Source: Porphyridium purpureum (lineage: Eukaryota; Rhodophyta; Bangiophyceae; Porphyridiales; Porphyridiaceae). Taken from it: a stretch of 64,000 bases of DNA. The stretch's first letter is position 1, and each line of letters starts with the position of its first letter. Below the pieces are notes generated by a model. That model worked only from the letters and a program-made list of their open reading frames with translations, searched no databases and was not told where the DNA came from. The translations under genes and the position numbers were made by a program. Positions 16,721-26,353 of this stretch are shown here, one piece after another. Location: positions 124,001-188,000 of the forward strand of contig VRMN01000013.1 in assembly GCA_008690995.1 (NCBI GenBank), read 5' to 3'.

Positions 16721-18394
16721 TCAAGTACTTTCTTCCTCGGTCTCTGCCTCGGTAGGATTTACGGAGTCAAAACCTGTAATTTGCACTTGCTGTTGGTGCT
16801 GCTGACGCGAGTAAGCCTCCATATCTCGTTCGGCGCCCCGCATATACTCGTCAGTCATTTCTGAGGTCGGCGCAAACACAAGCTGATCATCAAAGATAGC
16901 GCGCCTACTCCGTGGCGGGACGACGAGCACCTCCAAACAGCCGGGAGCAAGTCCCCAGTGCCCGCGCGCAATCTCGCCCAGGAGCTGTGTCCGCGACCAA
17001 CGCGCATCGCCCCAGAACACCATGACGCGAACCTTGTGACAGTTGCGGTTGCCATCATTCTCATTGTTCTCACCATTCAAGCTTGTATCTAAGCGCAGCA
17101 CGCTTTCTCTGAACTTCTTCGACGCGCCACCACCGTGCCCGTCCAAGATCACCACCTCCCACTGTTCAGTAACCGCGTCATAAGAACGCAGCACACCAAG
17201 CACTCCTGTGCTTCCATCGTCTCGCACTTGCACCACATCACCGACAAAGAAGGTCGAGTTCGGCGGAAGCGAACCACTGCCGAGTGATGCATTCCGAGCG
17301 GCTCGCTGCAAAGCCGCGGTCAATTCGCGGTGTACTGTCCAACCGTGCTCCTGGTCTTCGTGCTCACCTCCAAGTGTGATGCACCACTGAATGTCAGACT
17401 CCTCGCAGGGTCCTCCATCGTAGTGCTCCAGCTCGATGTTATCACGCAAGTGCGGGTATTGTTCGCAAAAGGCCTGGAGCGATGCTTTCACGGCCTCGTG
17501 GTCATTGCCGCGCTCTTCATCTGAACCCTGAGGAATTCTGCGGGTCAAATTTACCGCCACGACGTGGTCCTCGCCAAACGTAGTATCTTGAGCATGCAGT
17601 ACGATGCGCGCAGGGACAGACAAAGCATTGAATGCGCTTATCAAGCCTGCATGATTGCCGCGGTCATCTGCCCCAGTCCTGTTCTCGTCACCCACCGCAA
17701 CATTTTGCAGCGCGCCTTCCGCTGCAAGTCGAAAGACGCGGCCACGGATAACAATGGACGGAAAGCCATCGCGTGGACCGTTTGCTCTGGCGTCTGTGTT
17801 CGAGTTAGAAACGAGGCGCTCACGGAGAGCGTCAAGTGTTTCCTGCTCCTCTACAAGAAACTCGAGCGTGCCTGAATCAGGCTCAACGGACGTGATGAGG
17901 TACGCACCTCCAATCCAGTGCTGATATCCACACATAATGCGCAGCAGCGCGGGCATTTCGTGCAGCGAGCGCTGGAGCTCCGCCGAGAATGCCATGTGCG
18001 CCGCAATCACGCCGCGTGGCGCAATAAGAGCCGCGAGCTCAGCGCCCGTAAAGCCTTCCATGAGTTGCTGGCGCGTGGGCGGGCGCACAGAGAAGGGCGT
18101 CAAACACACCGCACACTGTGTAAGCCGCGGGTCGTTGTGATAAAACGACGGATGAGTGGGCTGACTCACCAAAATACTTCTCTGCCACCTTCTGAGACAC
18201 TGCAGGTGCACATACCGCTGACCACCCATACACGCGCACGGCGACACCAGCGCATTCGACTCGATGCCTGGCGTCGTCCCATTCTGTGCGTCGCATTCAT
18301 CCACAGCTCCTTCGAAGCAGTACCTGCAAAGTCGCTCCTCGTCCTCCTCGTCCTCCTCACCTACAGCCCTGTTGGGTTCCTTCGGGTGCGCCAT
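16721..18394 (-). CDS. RING-CH E3 ligase-like protein with AlgH/UPF0301-like region
   Basis: A 557-residue protein. The N-terminus is a RING-CH (RINGv) finger: LCRYCFEGAVDE, then SPCACMGGQRYVHLQCLRRW and CAVC with the Cys4-His-Cys3 spacing of MARCH-type ubiquitin ligases. No transmembrane segments follow, unlike most MARCH proteins. The rest contains two pieces that resemble the UPF0301/AlgH (DUF179) fold, including VRVMVFWGDARWSRTQLLGE and ARGHWGLAPGC near the C-terminus. In between is MPALLRIMCGYQHWIGG with a region reminiscent of LON/ATP-protease N-domains. The fusion is seen in the sequence; the assignment of the second half is moderate. The start ATG at 18394 is preceded by a (CT)n tract, GA in the coding sense. 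Confidence 0.7.
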   Translation of the reverse strand: MAHPKEPNRAVGEEDEEDEERLCRYCFEGAVDECDAQNGTTPGIESNALVSPCACMGGQRYVHLQCLRRWQRSILVSQPTHPSFYHNDPRLTQCAVCLTPFSVRPPTRQQLMEGFTGAELAALIAPRGVIAAHMAFSAELQRSLHEMPALLRIMCGYQHWIGGAYLITSVEPDSGTLEFLVEEQETLDALRERLVSNSNTDARANGPRDGFPSIVIRGRVFRLAAEGALQNVAVGDENRTGADDRGNHAGLISAFNALSVPARIVLHAQDTTFGEDHVVAVNLTRRIPQGSDEERGNDHEAVKASLQAFCEQYPHLRDNIELEHYDGGPCEESDIQWCITLGGEHEDQEHGWTVHRELTAALQRAARNASLGSGSLPPNSTFFVGDVVQVRDDGSTGVLGVLRSYDAVTEQWEVVILDGHGGGASKKFRESVLRLDTSLNGENNENDGNRNCHKVRVMVFWGDARWSRTQLLGEIARGHWGLAPGCLEVLVVPPRSRRAIFDDQLVFAPTSEMTDEYMRGAERDMEAYSRQQHQQQVQITGFDSVNPTEAETEEEST

Positions 18395-19099
18395 CTACGC
18401 TGTCGTGTGCTGTGCGTCCACACAATCCTCCGTCAAGCACCGCATCTCTCTCTCTCTCTCTCTCTCACTCGCTCTCTCTTTCTCTCCTCATGAACGCCAG
18501 CGCCGCATCTCCTCAAATGGGCTGGCTGCTTATCGGTTTATCGGTTTCACGCTGCGCAAACGCTCGAAAGATCGATTGAGGTACACTGCCTTGCTACGAG
18601 GTACAGCTCTGTGCGTTTCTTGCGGATACGCCGTTTGTCCCGCGCTCGAGACAGTCGGTGGAAGGATTGGACAGACGTCTCTGGATAGTCGCATGATGCT
18701 GCTCATGACCGCGCGCGACGGATGCACGCATCAGTAGCAGAGAATGCAATGCGGCATACCCGTGCTTGCGCGCCGCTCACGCCGTGTGGCGCAAGAGAAG
18801 GTCGCCTGTCGGATGTTCGCGCGCAGAGATGAAGCGGCACGTGTGGAACATGCAATGGAGCGTTGCAACTGTACTTTTGGTGGCACTTGCTGACACGTCG
18901 AAACCGGTGGGGGGAGAAGGTGGGCGGCTCGCAGAAGGGCGAATGCGGCGCAGGATCGTTGGGTCTCGGGTTGTGATACAAGGATAGACTGCCGGCAGCG
19001 CGCGCCCGTGGCTGCGGTGGCTGCGGTGGTGTCGACCCTGGAGAGCGCGCGTTGGATTGGGTGGGTGTGCTTGATGAGGAGGGAAAAGAAAAGGGGAAG
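18395..19099. promoter_or_regulatory. Divergent promoter, RING-CH gene / CAX exchanger
   Basis: A (CT)n tract at about 18443-18485 forms the GA leader of the leftward gene. Two perfect octamer units TATCGGTT TATCGGTT lie at 18531-18546, then GGTACACTG near 18581 and GGTACAGCTC near 18600. On the exchanger side there is CAACTGTAC near 18867 and a purine-rich leader (GGAGGGAAAAGAAAAGGGG) just before 19100. A promoter role is inferred. Confidence 0.5.
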
Positions 19100-20710
19100 A
19101 TGGGGTTGATCGACGCGTTGAAGAGCATGACGTCTTCGGAGTCGCCAGATCCGGGGATCACGACAGGAGGGAATGAGAGGAGGTCGCTCTTGCGGAAAAC
19201 CTCGAGTGTGGGTTTGGGTGGTGCGGCGGCGGCGGGGAATAGCGATTTTTTGCCGCGTGGGCCGACGGCGCAGGGAACAAAACCGATGAAAAAGGCAATG
19301 TCGGTTTCGGGGTCCTCGGAGCATCCGTATACGGGGGGAAAGTATGGCACCGTAAACCATCGGCATAAATACATCAACGATGAAGATGTTCTCTCAACGG
19401 GCGCCTCTGCGGGGCATAGTTACCCGCGATGGGATTTTGATGGCGAAATCCTTGCCGAAGTCCGAGCCCGGCGGATCTTCAACCACATCGAGCAGCGTAA
19501 AATGGGTTTGAATCTGGGACTTGAAGGATATAAGGGTCCGCTCAATGTCCTGCTGCTCTTTGTCCCATTGGGAATCTGGGCCGGTGTGGCAAAGTGGAAC
19601 CCAGCGGTCGTGTTTATCTTTAACTTTTTAGGGTGCATTCCTCTCGCGACCATTCTGGGTCGAGCCACGGAGGACGTGGCAGACAACTCAACTGAGACGA
19701 TCGGTGGCTTGCTTAATGCCACGTTTGGCAACGCGGTCGAGCTCATATTGTCCGTAGCCGCTTTGCGGAGTGGGAAGCTCGACGTCGTACGAAATACCTT
19801 GGTCGGGTCCATACTGTCAAATCTGTTATTGGTACTGGGCAGTTCTCTGCTCTTCGGTGGCTTCTACTATCGCGAGCAACATATTTTACCACAGATTGTC
19901 GAAGCAAACTGCCTGGCGCTGACCACGGCAGCAATTGGTTTTGTTTTGCCGCCGCTCTTTGCGCTCACCCTTCGTGAGAGCAAGGTGGACCAGCACAAAG
20001 CAATCATCGAGAAGTTTTCCTTCGTGTCGAGCGTAATTTTACTTACTGTTTACGTTCTGTATCTCGTGTTTCAGCTCAAAACGCACAGTGACGATTTTGA
20101 TGACACGTCGACCGGAGGCGATGGTGACGGAGATGGTGACGGTGATGGTGATGGTGACGGTGATGGTGATGGTGATGGTGATGGTGATGAGGAAATGCAG
20201 CAGCAATCCCAGCAAGACGCTTTGGAAGAAGATGACAAGCCAACATTGAAGGTAGCGCTTTCAATTATGGTAATTGATGTTTTGCTGGTCGCCGCGTCCT
20301 CGGAGTTTTTAGTCGACAGCCTGGAAGGGTTTTCTTTTTCATGTGGCCTGAGTGAGGCGTTTGTGGCTGTGGTGCTCTTGCCATTCATTGGAAATGCCGT
20401 AGAGCACGTCTCTGCTGTGATTGTGGCAATGAAGAACCGAATGGACCTGAGCGTTGGCATCGCATTAGGCAGCAGTGTCCAAATCGCCATCTTCGCGTCA
20501 CCATTCATGGTTCTTCTGTCTTGGCTCGTCGTGCCGTCCGGTGCGCCGAAGCTCACATTGGACATGTCCACATTCGATACAGTTTCCATCGTGGTCGCGG
20601 TCTGCATGGCAAGCTTTACATTGCGGGACGCCACGACGAATTGGCTGGAAGGCGCAGTGCTGGTCCTTATGTACTGTTTGGTAGCCGCTGGATTTTACTT
20701 CAAGCCGTGA
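19100..20710 (+). CDS. CAX-type cation/proton exchanger
   Basis: A 536-residue membrane protein of the Ca2+/H+ exchanger (CAX) family. After a ~120-residue cytosolic N-terminus come ~11 hydrophobic helices with both alpha-repeat signatures: NATFGNAVELILSVAAL (about residue 205) and LPFIGNAVEHVSAVIVAM (about 428), whose acidic residues bind the cation. Such exchangers load Ca2+ or Mn2+ into vacuoles using the proton gradient. The usual acidic central loop is here a long Gly-Asp run (see 20118-20190). The start ATG at 19100 follows a purine tract; an in-frame TTG at 19052 was rejected. Confidence 0.9.
   Translation: MGLIDALKSMTSSESPDPGITTGGNERRSLLRKTSSVGLGGAAAAGNSDFLPRGPTAQGTKPMKKAMSVSGSSEHPYTGGKYGTVNHRHKYINDEDVLSTGASAGHSYPRWDFDGEILAEVRARRIFNHIEQRKMGLNLGLEGYKGPLNVLLLFVPLGIWAGVAKWNPAVVFIFNFLGCIPLATILGRATEDVADNSTETIGGLLNATFGNAVELILSVAALRSGKLDVVRNTLVGSILSNLLLVLGSSLLFGGFYYREQHILPQIVEANCLALTTAAIGFVLPPLFALTLRESKVDQHKAIIEKFSFVSSVILLTVYVLYLVFQLKTHSDDFDDTSTGGDGDGDGDGDGDGDGDGDGDGDGDEEMQQQSQQDALEEDDKPTLKVALSIMVIDVLLVAASSEFLVDSLEGFSFSCGLSEAFVAVVLLPFIGNAVEHVSAVIVAMKNRMDLSVGIALGSSVQIAIFASPFMVLLSWLVVPSGAPKLTLDMSTFDTVSIVVAVCMASFTLRDATTNWLEGAVLVLMYCLVAAGFYFKP
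20118..20190 (+). repeat. Gly-Asp coding microsatellite in CAX loop
   Basis: Tandem GGTGAT/GGTGAC hexamers encode about twelve Gly-Asp pairs in the loop between the two halves of the exchanger. The run replaces the acidic motif typical of this loop and is prone to length change in steps of two residues. Confidence 0.85.
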
Positions 20711-21464
20711 TCATAAATGGGTCGAGCAAGGTGCATTGTCCTCATTTTGCTTTTGATTCTGCATCTTCTAGTCGCGAATTGGGTCGTCGTCGAGCAACGT
20801 AAGGTGTGGCATGGTTCGGCGTGCTAGCGCGGGCTGTAACTGTGCAGGGGCCATCTGTACGGTAAGCCGTATGACAGAACAGGCGTTTATTAGCAGAAAT
20901 GGGGCATAAGTTTACTTCATTCTTTCCACAACTACGCAGCGGCACGTCGTCAGCCGCAGCGTAGCTTAGAGTATGCGTTTTTGTATGCCACTCGACATCG
21001 CCAATGGAAGGAGTGTACATACCCGTGCTGCGAGGTGGTGCGTGAGCTCTTCTGGTCGCGGAGCGCGTGCCCGTTGGTCGGGCGACACGGACGCCGGCTG
21101 CGGCTAGCGCGCGTGCGCCACACGCCGCCCGCCAAGCTAGTCTGGGTGCTGATGTGCGTATGAACGGGCCGGTGGGCGCTTACGCCTTTGTGCGTGTACG
21201 CATGCACCTGTGTAGGCTGAATCAGGCCGCGGCGGGCACACGGAGACCGCGGTGGGCATGGGGTGCTACCTGACTCGAAGAGCTATCGGACGAAGGGCTA
21301 GCGCGAGAAAGAGCACTTGATATAGTCAAACGCCTTAGACAGAGCAGGGCGGCTCCAAAGCTCACTTACGCTGCTTGCCTAGCAGCCTCGCGCGCACGCT
21401 TGCGTTTTTGCCACTCAAACTTGATTTCTTTAAACAATATGCTTATTCTATTCTACATCTATTT
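20711..21464. other. Convergent spacer, nothing recognised
   Basis: Lies between the 3' ends of the CAX gene and a leftward small gene. Only short overlapping frames occur, and no RNA gene, array or motif cluster is clear. An isolated CTGTACGG near 20856 is the only promoter-like word. Confidence 0.5.
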
Positions 21465-21890
21465 TCAGTCGTTTTCCACAGTCACCTGCGTGAAGCGCAT
21501 CGCCCGGCGCCTCGGGTCTGTCTCAGGAAAGTCAAGCCCGGAGTACACTCTTCCACCGTCGCAGTCGAGCAGCTCAGCTACCGCCGCGAACATGAATAGG
21601 TCCGCGTCGAGGCCCGCATCAACCCACTCATTCATCTCCTCAACTTCATCTACCTCAAAGTCGAGCTCGCGCGCGACCAGATCGTACCGCGGCGACGGAG
21701 ACACGTTCGAGCATGTCTCCGCCTCCATCTCCTCGAGCTCGCGCTCCATCGCATACTCGGCACATAGCCGTTCTGCCAGGTTGCGAGTATAGCGCCGGCG
21801 CGTGCGTCGCTCAGCACGCGCGCCACTCCATCCCGCCGTGGCGGTTTGCAACGCAAGCACTGCCTGAACCATGTTCTTGACAAACGCCAT
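21465..21890 (-). CDS. Small acidic protein of unknown function
   Basis: A 141-residue protein starting MAFVKNMVQAVLALQTATAG. It has a basic patch (ERRTRRRYTRN) and then an acidic, Met/Glu-rich C-terminal half (MERELEEMEAE, EVDEVEEMNEW, MFAAVAELLDCDGG). I recognise no family. The start is set at ATG 21890, because the longer open frame to 22157 would translate a CAG/CAA-repeat leader. A minus-strand TATA box (TATAAAA, 22057-22063) sits 167 bp upstream, giving a ~135-nt leader. The divergent neighbour at 22886 has the same TATA plus CAA-leader plan, which suggests a co-regulated, possibly inducible pair. Confidence 0.6.
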   Translation of the reverse strand: MAFVKNMVQAVLALQTATAGWSGARAERRTRRRYTRNLAERLCAEYAMERELEEMEAETCSNVSPSPRYDLVARELDFEVDEVEEMNEWVDAGLDADLFMFAAVAELLDCDGGRVYSGLDFPETDPRRRAMRFTQVTVEND

Positions 21891-21916
21891 CTTTGTGTTG
21901 ACTCCTTTCTGGTAGC

Positions 21917-22000
21917 TCTTGCTGCTGCTGCTGTTGCTGTTGCTGTTGCTGTTTCTCTTGCTGTTTCTCTTGCTGCTGCTCTTGCTGCTGCTCTTCTTCT
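21917..22000 (-). repeat. CAG/CAA repeat in 5' leader
   Basis: On the coding strand this is a run of CAG and CAA triplets broken by GAG and AAA triplets. It lies downstream of the TATA box and ends about 25 bp before the ATG at 21890, so it is probably untranslated leader, not a polyglutamine tract. Confidence 0.75.
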
Positions 22001-22056
22001 TGCCTTCGCCCTCCTCGCCTCGCCCCGTCCTCGTCTCGCAGTGCACGCCGTGCCAT

Positions 22057-22063
22057 TTTATAC
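22057..22063 (-). promoter_or_regulatory. TATA box of the 21890 gene
   Basis: TATAAAA on the minus strand, in a GC-rich setting, 167 bp upstream of the ATG. Transcription would begin near 22030. Confidence 0.6.
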
Positions 22064-22682
22064 CTTTCAAACGCAGCAGCACGCGCGCGGTGCACCGCGG
22101 GGTACAGTGCTTACCTATCAAAACAAGCAACTTAACTAGCAATCCGCGCGCACCCAACGGGTACCATCGACTCCGTGCGAAGCACAGCTGGGACTGCGCG
22201 GCCTGCGCGCAATGTCGACGTCACCGGCCGCTGGCGTGCGCCTCAAAAAGGACACGAGCACACCAGGACAAGCACGCACAGCAAAGCCGCGCAATCTGAC
22301 CCGTTTGAGGCGTTCCAGGACACCCGCCGCACGCCTGCCGCGACCCCACAGGCCACGCGCTTTGAATTCGGCCGCCTCTGCACGCAAAGCCCATCCCGTC
22401 TATTTTCGTATACTTTATGGCCACATTTTGCCCACATTCTGCACAAATTCGGCCCGGCGCAGGCATCCCGTCGGCCGGCTTCCCTGCTTTTCCACAGTGC
22501 ACGTAACCTCGACGCCTCAATTTTGCACACAAATTCGCACGCCTCGCACACCCACCGCCACGCCAGCCGTCTGACGCAGCGCGTCTTCGATTCTTCCTCG
22601 TTTCTTCGTCTTTGGGACCCCCAGCCACGCCACGCCACTGTCAAAAATACCCTCACTGCTTTGCCGTCACGTTCTCCGACGG

Positions 22683-22690
22683 CTATAAAA
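22683..22690 (+). promoter_or_regulatory. TATA box of the 22886 gene
   Basis: CTATAAAA on the plus strand, about 200 bp upstream of the ATG. Transcription from near 22715 would give a ~170-nt leader rich in CAA and CAG. Confidence 0.65.
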
Positions 22691-22885
22691 GCAGGACTCC
22701 CTGGCGACGCGGCTGTGGAACTTTCGGCACACACGGAAAGAGCAAGCAAGTGTCCGGCGAAAGAGCAGATAGAAGAGTAGTTATTCGCAACAAAAGCAGC
22801 AGCAACAACAATCGCAACAAGCAACAACAACGCGTCAAGAGAGATCTCAAAGTGCACCGCAAAGAACCAAAAACAGCAGGTTGAC

Positions 22886-23251
22886 ATGGCTCTCAATATT
22901 GCAGTGGCTGCAACAGTCTTCGAGGCTGGCGTCGAGGAGCGCCCGAACAGCCTTCTCGTCGGCCCCAGGTTTGCGGATGACTTCCGCGGGGAGCTGTCCC
23001 GCGCGGAGAGCAGCGACTCTGGTTCATCTAGTGACTGCCCCTCGCGCGTCGCCCGGCCAATACGGGCCGAGTCTGGGTCGCTGGAATCTTGGCCGTCAGA
23101 CTCCGACTCGGCTGATGCCTTCTACGTCAAGAGTCCAGAGTCAGCTGAACCCAAGCCGACGCGCACGAACAAGCTGCGCCGCAAATTTTCAGCGAAAGCA
23201 GCTCTCCGCGCGCTGCGAGCGCGAGTCCGTAAGACGATTGACGCACTATAG
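22886..23251 (+). CDS. Small serine-rich protein of unknown function
   Basis: A 121-residue protein with a hydrophobic/neutral N-terminus (MALNIAVAATVFEAG), an acidic serine-rich middle (SRAESSDSGSSSD, SWPSDSDSAD) and a strongly basic C-terminus (KLRRKFSAKAALRALRARVRK). The Ser-Asp clusters could be CK2-type phosphorylation sites. I considered the plant OXS3 stress family but the match is too weak. The start is ATG 22886, downstream of a clear TATA box and a CAA/CAG leader. Confidence 0.6.
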   Translation: MALNIAVAATVFEAGVEERPNSLLVGPRFADDFRGELSRAESSDSGSSSDCPSRVARPIRAESGSLESWPSDSDSADAFYVKSPESAEPKPTRTNKLRRKFSAKAALRALRARVRKTIDAL

Positions 23252-24858
23252 ATAGCAGCAGGAACAACGCACTCCATTCAAGTTTCTCCCATAATATATA
23301 TAAAGATAATGAATAGACTCGGCTGGATTCTTGCGCTTGCTCTCGCCTTGCTGTATAGACACACTTCCAGGCCACCCTCGCCTGCAATGATTTCATCATT
23401 TCATCATTTCAGCATCCACACTGGAAACCCCGCATATTTCATGTAGCCGAGGCTTGGTTCGGTCCTGCTTAGTCAACGCCCGTCTTGATGCTCGGCGAAC
23501 CTATTTTGAATGGATCCCTGGACATTGTGAACGGCAATCAAGCTCATGCGCCACGCGTTGATGCGTGCCAATCTACCCTTTAGGGTTGCATGCGGGCGTC
23601 CAGACCCGGAGTACAAGGTCATCATCGCGCACGCGCTGCCATCCGAAAAGCGTTGCTACCCACACCTGAGCAAGCGTTTTGCTGTCCTCACGCAGAGAGA
23701 GTCCATTAACCCCCGCTCGCCGCAGAAGGCGTTGCCCGGGAGGCTTGGGCAGGCATTCGCCCACTTTAGCGCAAAGCCGCGCACACGAGCGCTACGAAGC
23801 AGCTTGGGCCGCTCGTTAGATCTCGATTAGGAGCACCGCCCGAAGCGTCAATCAGGACGCGGTCGCAAGTGTCGCCCGCGTTTCGTGTGTCGTACAGAAC
23901 ACACGCCTGCGACGACAGCGACACCAGATCTGCCTGATATGCAAAAGTGCCAACATCACACACCATTTGCGCGCACGGCCTGACACTATTCTCCACCGCA
24001 ATCATGCAGCTCAGAACACTTTGTCACAAGCGATGCGTCGGCGCTTCACATCCTGACGGGCTCTGTCCGCGGCAAGACGCTTGGGTTACACCCGTGGAGC
24101 CTTCGCAAGCAAAGAAAAAGGAATCACGTGGTCTTGTGCGTGGTGGCACAGGGGCGAAAACAGCAGCACGCATTGGCGCACTCTCAGTACACCATCCGGA
24201 CAGTTGATACCAGGACAGGACCCAATCAGGCGCCGCATGGTCGCTGGTCGCTCTTCTGCAAAGTTCGAGCACCGCTGCTTGATCGCACCGCGCTGCCGAC
24301 TAGGACCTGGTTTTTTCGACGTGGCCGTTACCTTGCTGGCGTACTGGAACGAGTACCGTGAAATCCAGTACCAGCACCAGCATTGACACCAGCGCCGAGA
24401 ACCCGACCGACCAAAAGACTTGAGCAACACCATGCACGATTCCCTTGGGTTTCCTGCTGTACCCGGGGTTGTAAGCACAGAATCACCTACCGACACCTGG
24501 CAACCAGCTGGCTCTGCGGCTGCCGTATGTCTCATACAACACCTTGGTCAGAGGCGCGTGGTAGCCGTGAAAACGGCAGAGCTGCTGCAGCGCCTGCGGC
24601 ACGACCGCATGTTCTTTGGCGCCAATCGCCTGTATACGGAACCCGATCGTGCGTTTCAGCTAGGCGTGGACATCATGCGCTCCGCCGCTCTCGCCGGGCT
24701 ACCCACGCTGCTGCTGCTGCGGCAGCCGCTTCTCGCAGAATCCATTCTTCCCACACTCCGAGCTCTTGCTGTGCGGATTTCTTTGTAATCTGGTTCAACC
24801 TCTGAAGTTTGGCGGCGTTGGAGCGCGAGAGTCCTCGTTTCGTTGGAAAGGCAAAGGC
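23252..24858. other. Spacer with only doubtful small frames
   Basis: About 1.6 kb between the serine-rich protein and the lyase. AT-rich sequence at 23290-23310 and 23390-23410 probably holds the 3' end of the upstream gene. The best ATG frames are 23546-23829 (94 codons, plus) and 24432-24788 (118 codons, plus, with a Leu-rich end AALAGLPTLLLLRQPLLAES). Neither matches a family I know, and the second would leave only 70 bp before the lyase start. They may be relics or chance frames. There is no GTACAG cluster apart from weak GAGTACCGTG/CAGTACC near 24350. Confidence 0.4.
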
Positions 24859-25644
24859 ATGGAGTGTGCAGCATTTCAGTCCGGGTGGTTTGTGTCGCAC
24901 ATACCGGTGCACGCCGGCGCTTTCGATGCGGCGCGTCCAGGCGTGAGGCTGGGAGCCCGCGCCGTGCCGCGTGCTGCGCGGTCACGCCACCTGTTGCCGC
25001 TTTCGATGACGACATCTGTTGACGCAGGCCGCGAAGGCGCGGCGTTTGCGTCGTTCTTCGAGATCATGCAGGGTGTGTATAACTCGGAGCGCACATACCA
25101 CTACTTGGATACCGGCCGGCGCGAGAAATCCGCCACGACGTTTGCGGTGCGCTGGCTGGACTCTGCGGAGAAGAAGGAGCTTTTGAGTGCGCTTGAGAAT
25201 CGCGGCGACGACCAGAAGGTGGCAACAAGCGAGCGATGGCCTGCGCAGGGTATGGAAATCAGCTTTTACACGAAAATGGAATCATACGATGAGCTGGTGA
25301 TCAGCGCGACGCAAGCGCTGTTTGTGCCCACAGCCTTTGACGCGTCACGTGGTGTATTGAGCGGAATCTACACGCGCTCGGAAGGTTATGAAGAAGGCGG
25401 GCTGACGATCTCTGACTTTGCGTTCGACGTGGTGCGCAATGAGCTCCTCATGACCACGGAGTACGCCAAGGTGGTCTCGGTGGATCAGATCACGCTCGTG
25501 AACCCGTTGTTGCGTCTGCGTCGGATCCTGAATTATGCAAAGGACGCCGACACCGGCCACCGCACAGATACGGTCCTTCTCGCGGGCTTTGGCGTAGAAA
25601 GCAAATCCACCGACGGCACGCAACTCGTGCCAATGACCAAATGA
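24859..25644 (+). CDS. CpcS/CpeS-type phycobiliprotein lyase, plastid-targeted
   Basis: A 261-residue protein. The first ~60 residues are basic, Ala/Arg-rich and lack acids, like a red-algal plastid transit peptide with an early Phe (MECAAFQSGWF). The mature part matches the CpcS/CpeS lyase barrel: FASFFEIMQGVYNSERTYHY at its start, then GVLSGIYTRSEGYEEGGLTI and LLMTTEYAKVVSVDQITLVN, the region where the family has its Tyr-Glu and Ser-Glu-Arg blocks. These lyases attach phycocyanobilin or phycoerythrobilin to a cysteine of phycobiliprotein beta or alpha chains, so this gene links the window to a phycobilisome-bearing alga. Which bilin and subunit it serves cannot be told. The TTG-initiated extension to 24766 was rejected. 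Confidence 0.75.
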   Translation: MECAAFQSGWFVSHIPVHAGAFDAARPGVRLGARAVPRAARSRHLLPLSMTTSVDAGREGAAFASFFEIMQGVYNSERTYHYLDTGRREKSATTFAVRWLDSAEKKELLSALENRGDDQKVATSERWPAQGMEISFYTKMESYDELVISATQALFVPTAFDASRGVLSGIYTRSEGYEEGGLTISDFAFDVVRNELLMTTEYAKVVSVDQITLVNPLLRLRRILNYAKDADTGHRTDTVLLAGFGVESKSTDGTQLVPMTK

Positions 25645-26353
25645 CCGACTCGGGCCGCACGTGCGCGCGTGCGCCACTGGATGGAGATCCAGAACTTGAG
25701 CGTCGTGCGCGCCAAACCATCACCGCGCAGTAGTTGAAGAAGACAGGCGAGCAACGCCGGGTAACTGCAAAATGAAAAAGGGAGGACGCCAAATGTAGAT
25801 GACCGCCAACTCGTGACCAGGTCCCACGCGGACCACCACATTGTCTGGATTTGCATCACCTTGAACGCCACCATTTTCATGCATTTCTTCTGGAAGACGG
25901 AAACCGGGGTTAACAACCACACGCACCGCTGCTGCGGATTCATTCAGATACTCGCTCTCTGTGCACCGTGCAACGCCACGCAGCCACCGGTCCCTCGCAC
26001 ACCACACTGCCGGCTACCCACACGCATGCTCCAATCACCCAACAAGCCGACAAGCCGACAAGCCGACAAGCCGACAAGCCGACAAGCCGACAAGCCGACA
26101 AGCCGACAAGCCGCCAAGCCGCCAAGCCGCTAAGTCGATGTGAATGATTTGTTTCTACGCGTGCGAGCTTTGCGTGCTTGCCTTTTGAATCGTTTCTACG
26201 TGGTGTCTGCCCTTTTGATCCTGTTGTTTGCTGTGGAGCAGTGGGATGGGGCGGGGAGAGGAGAGAGAGCGGAGAGAGATAGGAGATATCACGGGGAGGG
26301 AAGACGGGAGGACGAAGGACCGGGTAGGACGTGGGGAGAGGCACGGCGCGACA
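25645..26353. other. Spacer between lyase and four-helix membrane gene
   Basis: It carries an 8-bp tandem array (26044-26131) and, from about 26245 to 26350, a GA-rich stretch that forms the leader of the next gene. A minus-strand frame in 25720-26007 contains a kinase-like string (GDANPDNVVV) but has no ATG and no other kinase motif, so it is not called. Confidence 0.5.
26044..26131. repeat. 8-bp tandem array, AAGCCGAC unit
   Basis: Eight exact AAGCCGAC units (26044-26107) followed by two AAGCCGCC and one AAGCCGCT, ending in AAGTCGAT. The complementary reading is CGGCTTGT-type. The 8-bp period and CGGCTT core match smaller arrays in divergent promoters of this window. Confidence 0.9.

Larger units (their letters stand above)
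21891..22885. promoter_or_regulatory. Divergent promoter of two small-protein genes
   Basis: Two clear TATA boxes point outward: TATAAAA on the minus strand at 22057-22063 and CTATAAAA on the plus strand at 22683-22690. Both leaders are made of CAG/CAA repeats (21917-22000 leftward, about 22790-22835 rightward). GGGTACAGTGC lies near 22109. The remaining ~550 bp between the boxes contain only short frames. Confidence 0.6.

Noticed and set aside
24432-24788. A 118-codon frame before the phycobilin lyase
   Set aside because: No family match and too little room for the lyase promoter; kept only as a note in the spacer entry.
25720-26007. Kinase relic on the minus strand (QGDANPDNVVV string)
   Set aside because: Only one motif-like stretch, no ATG, no glycine loop or DFG in range; likely chance.
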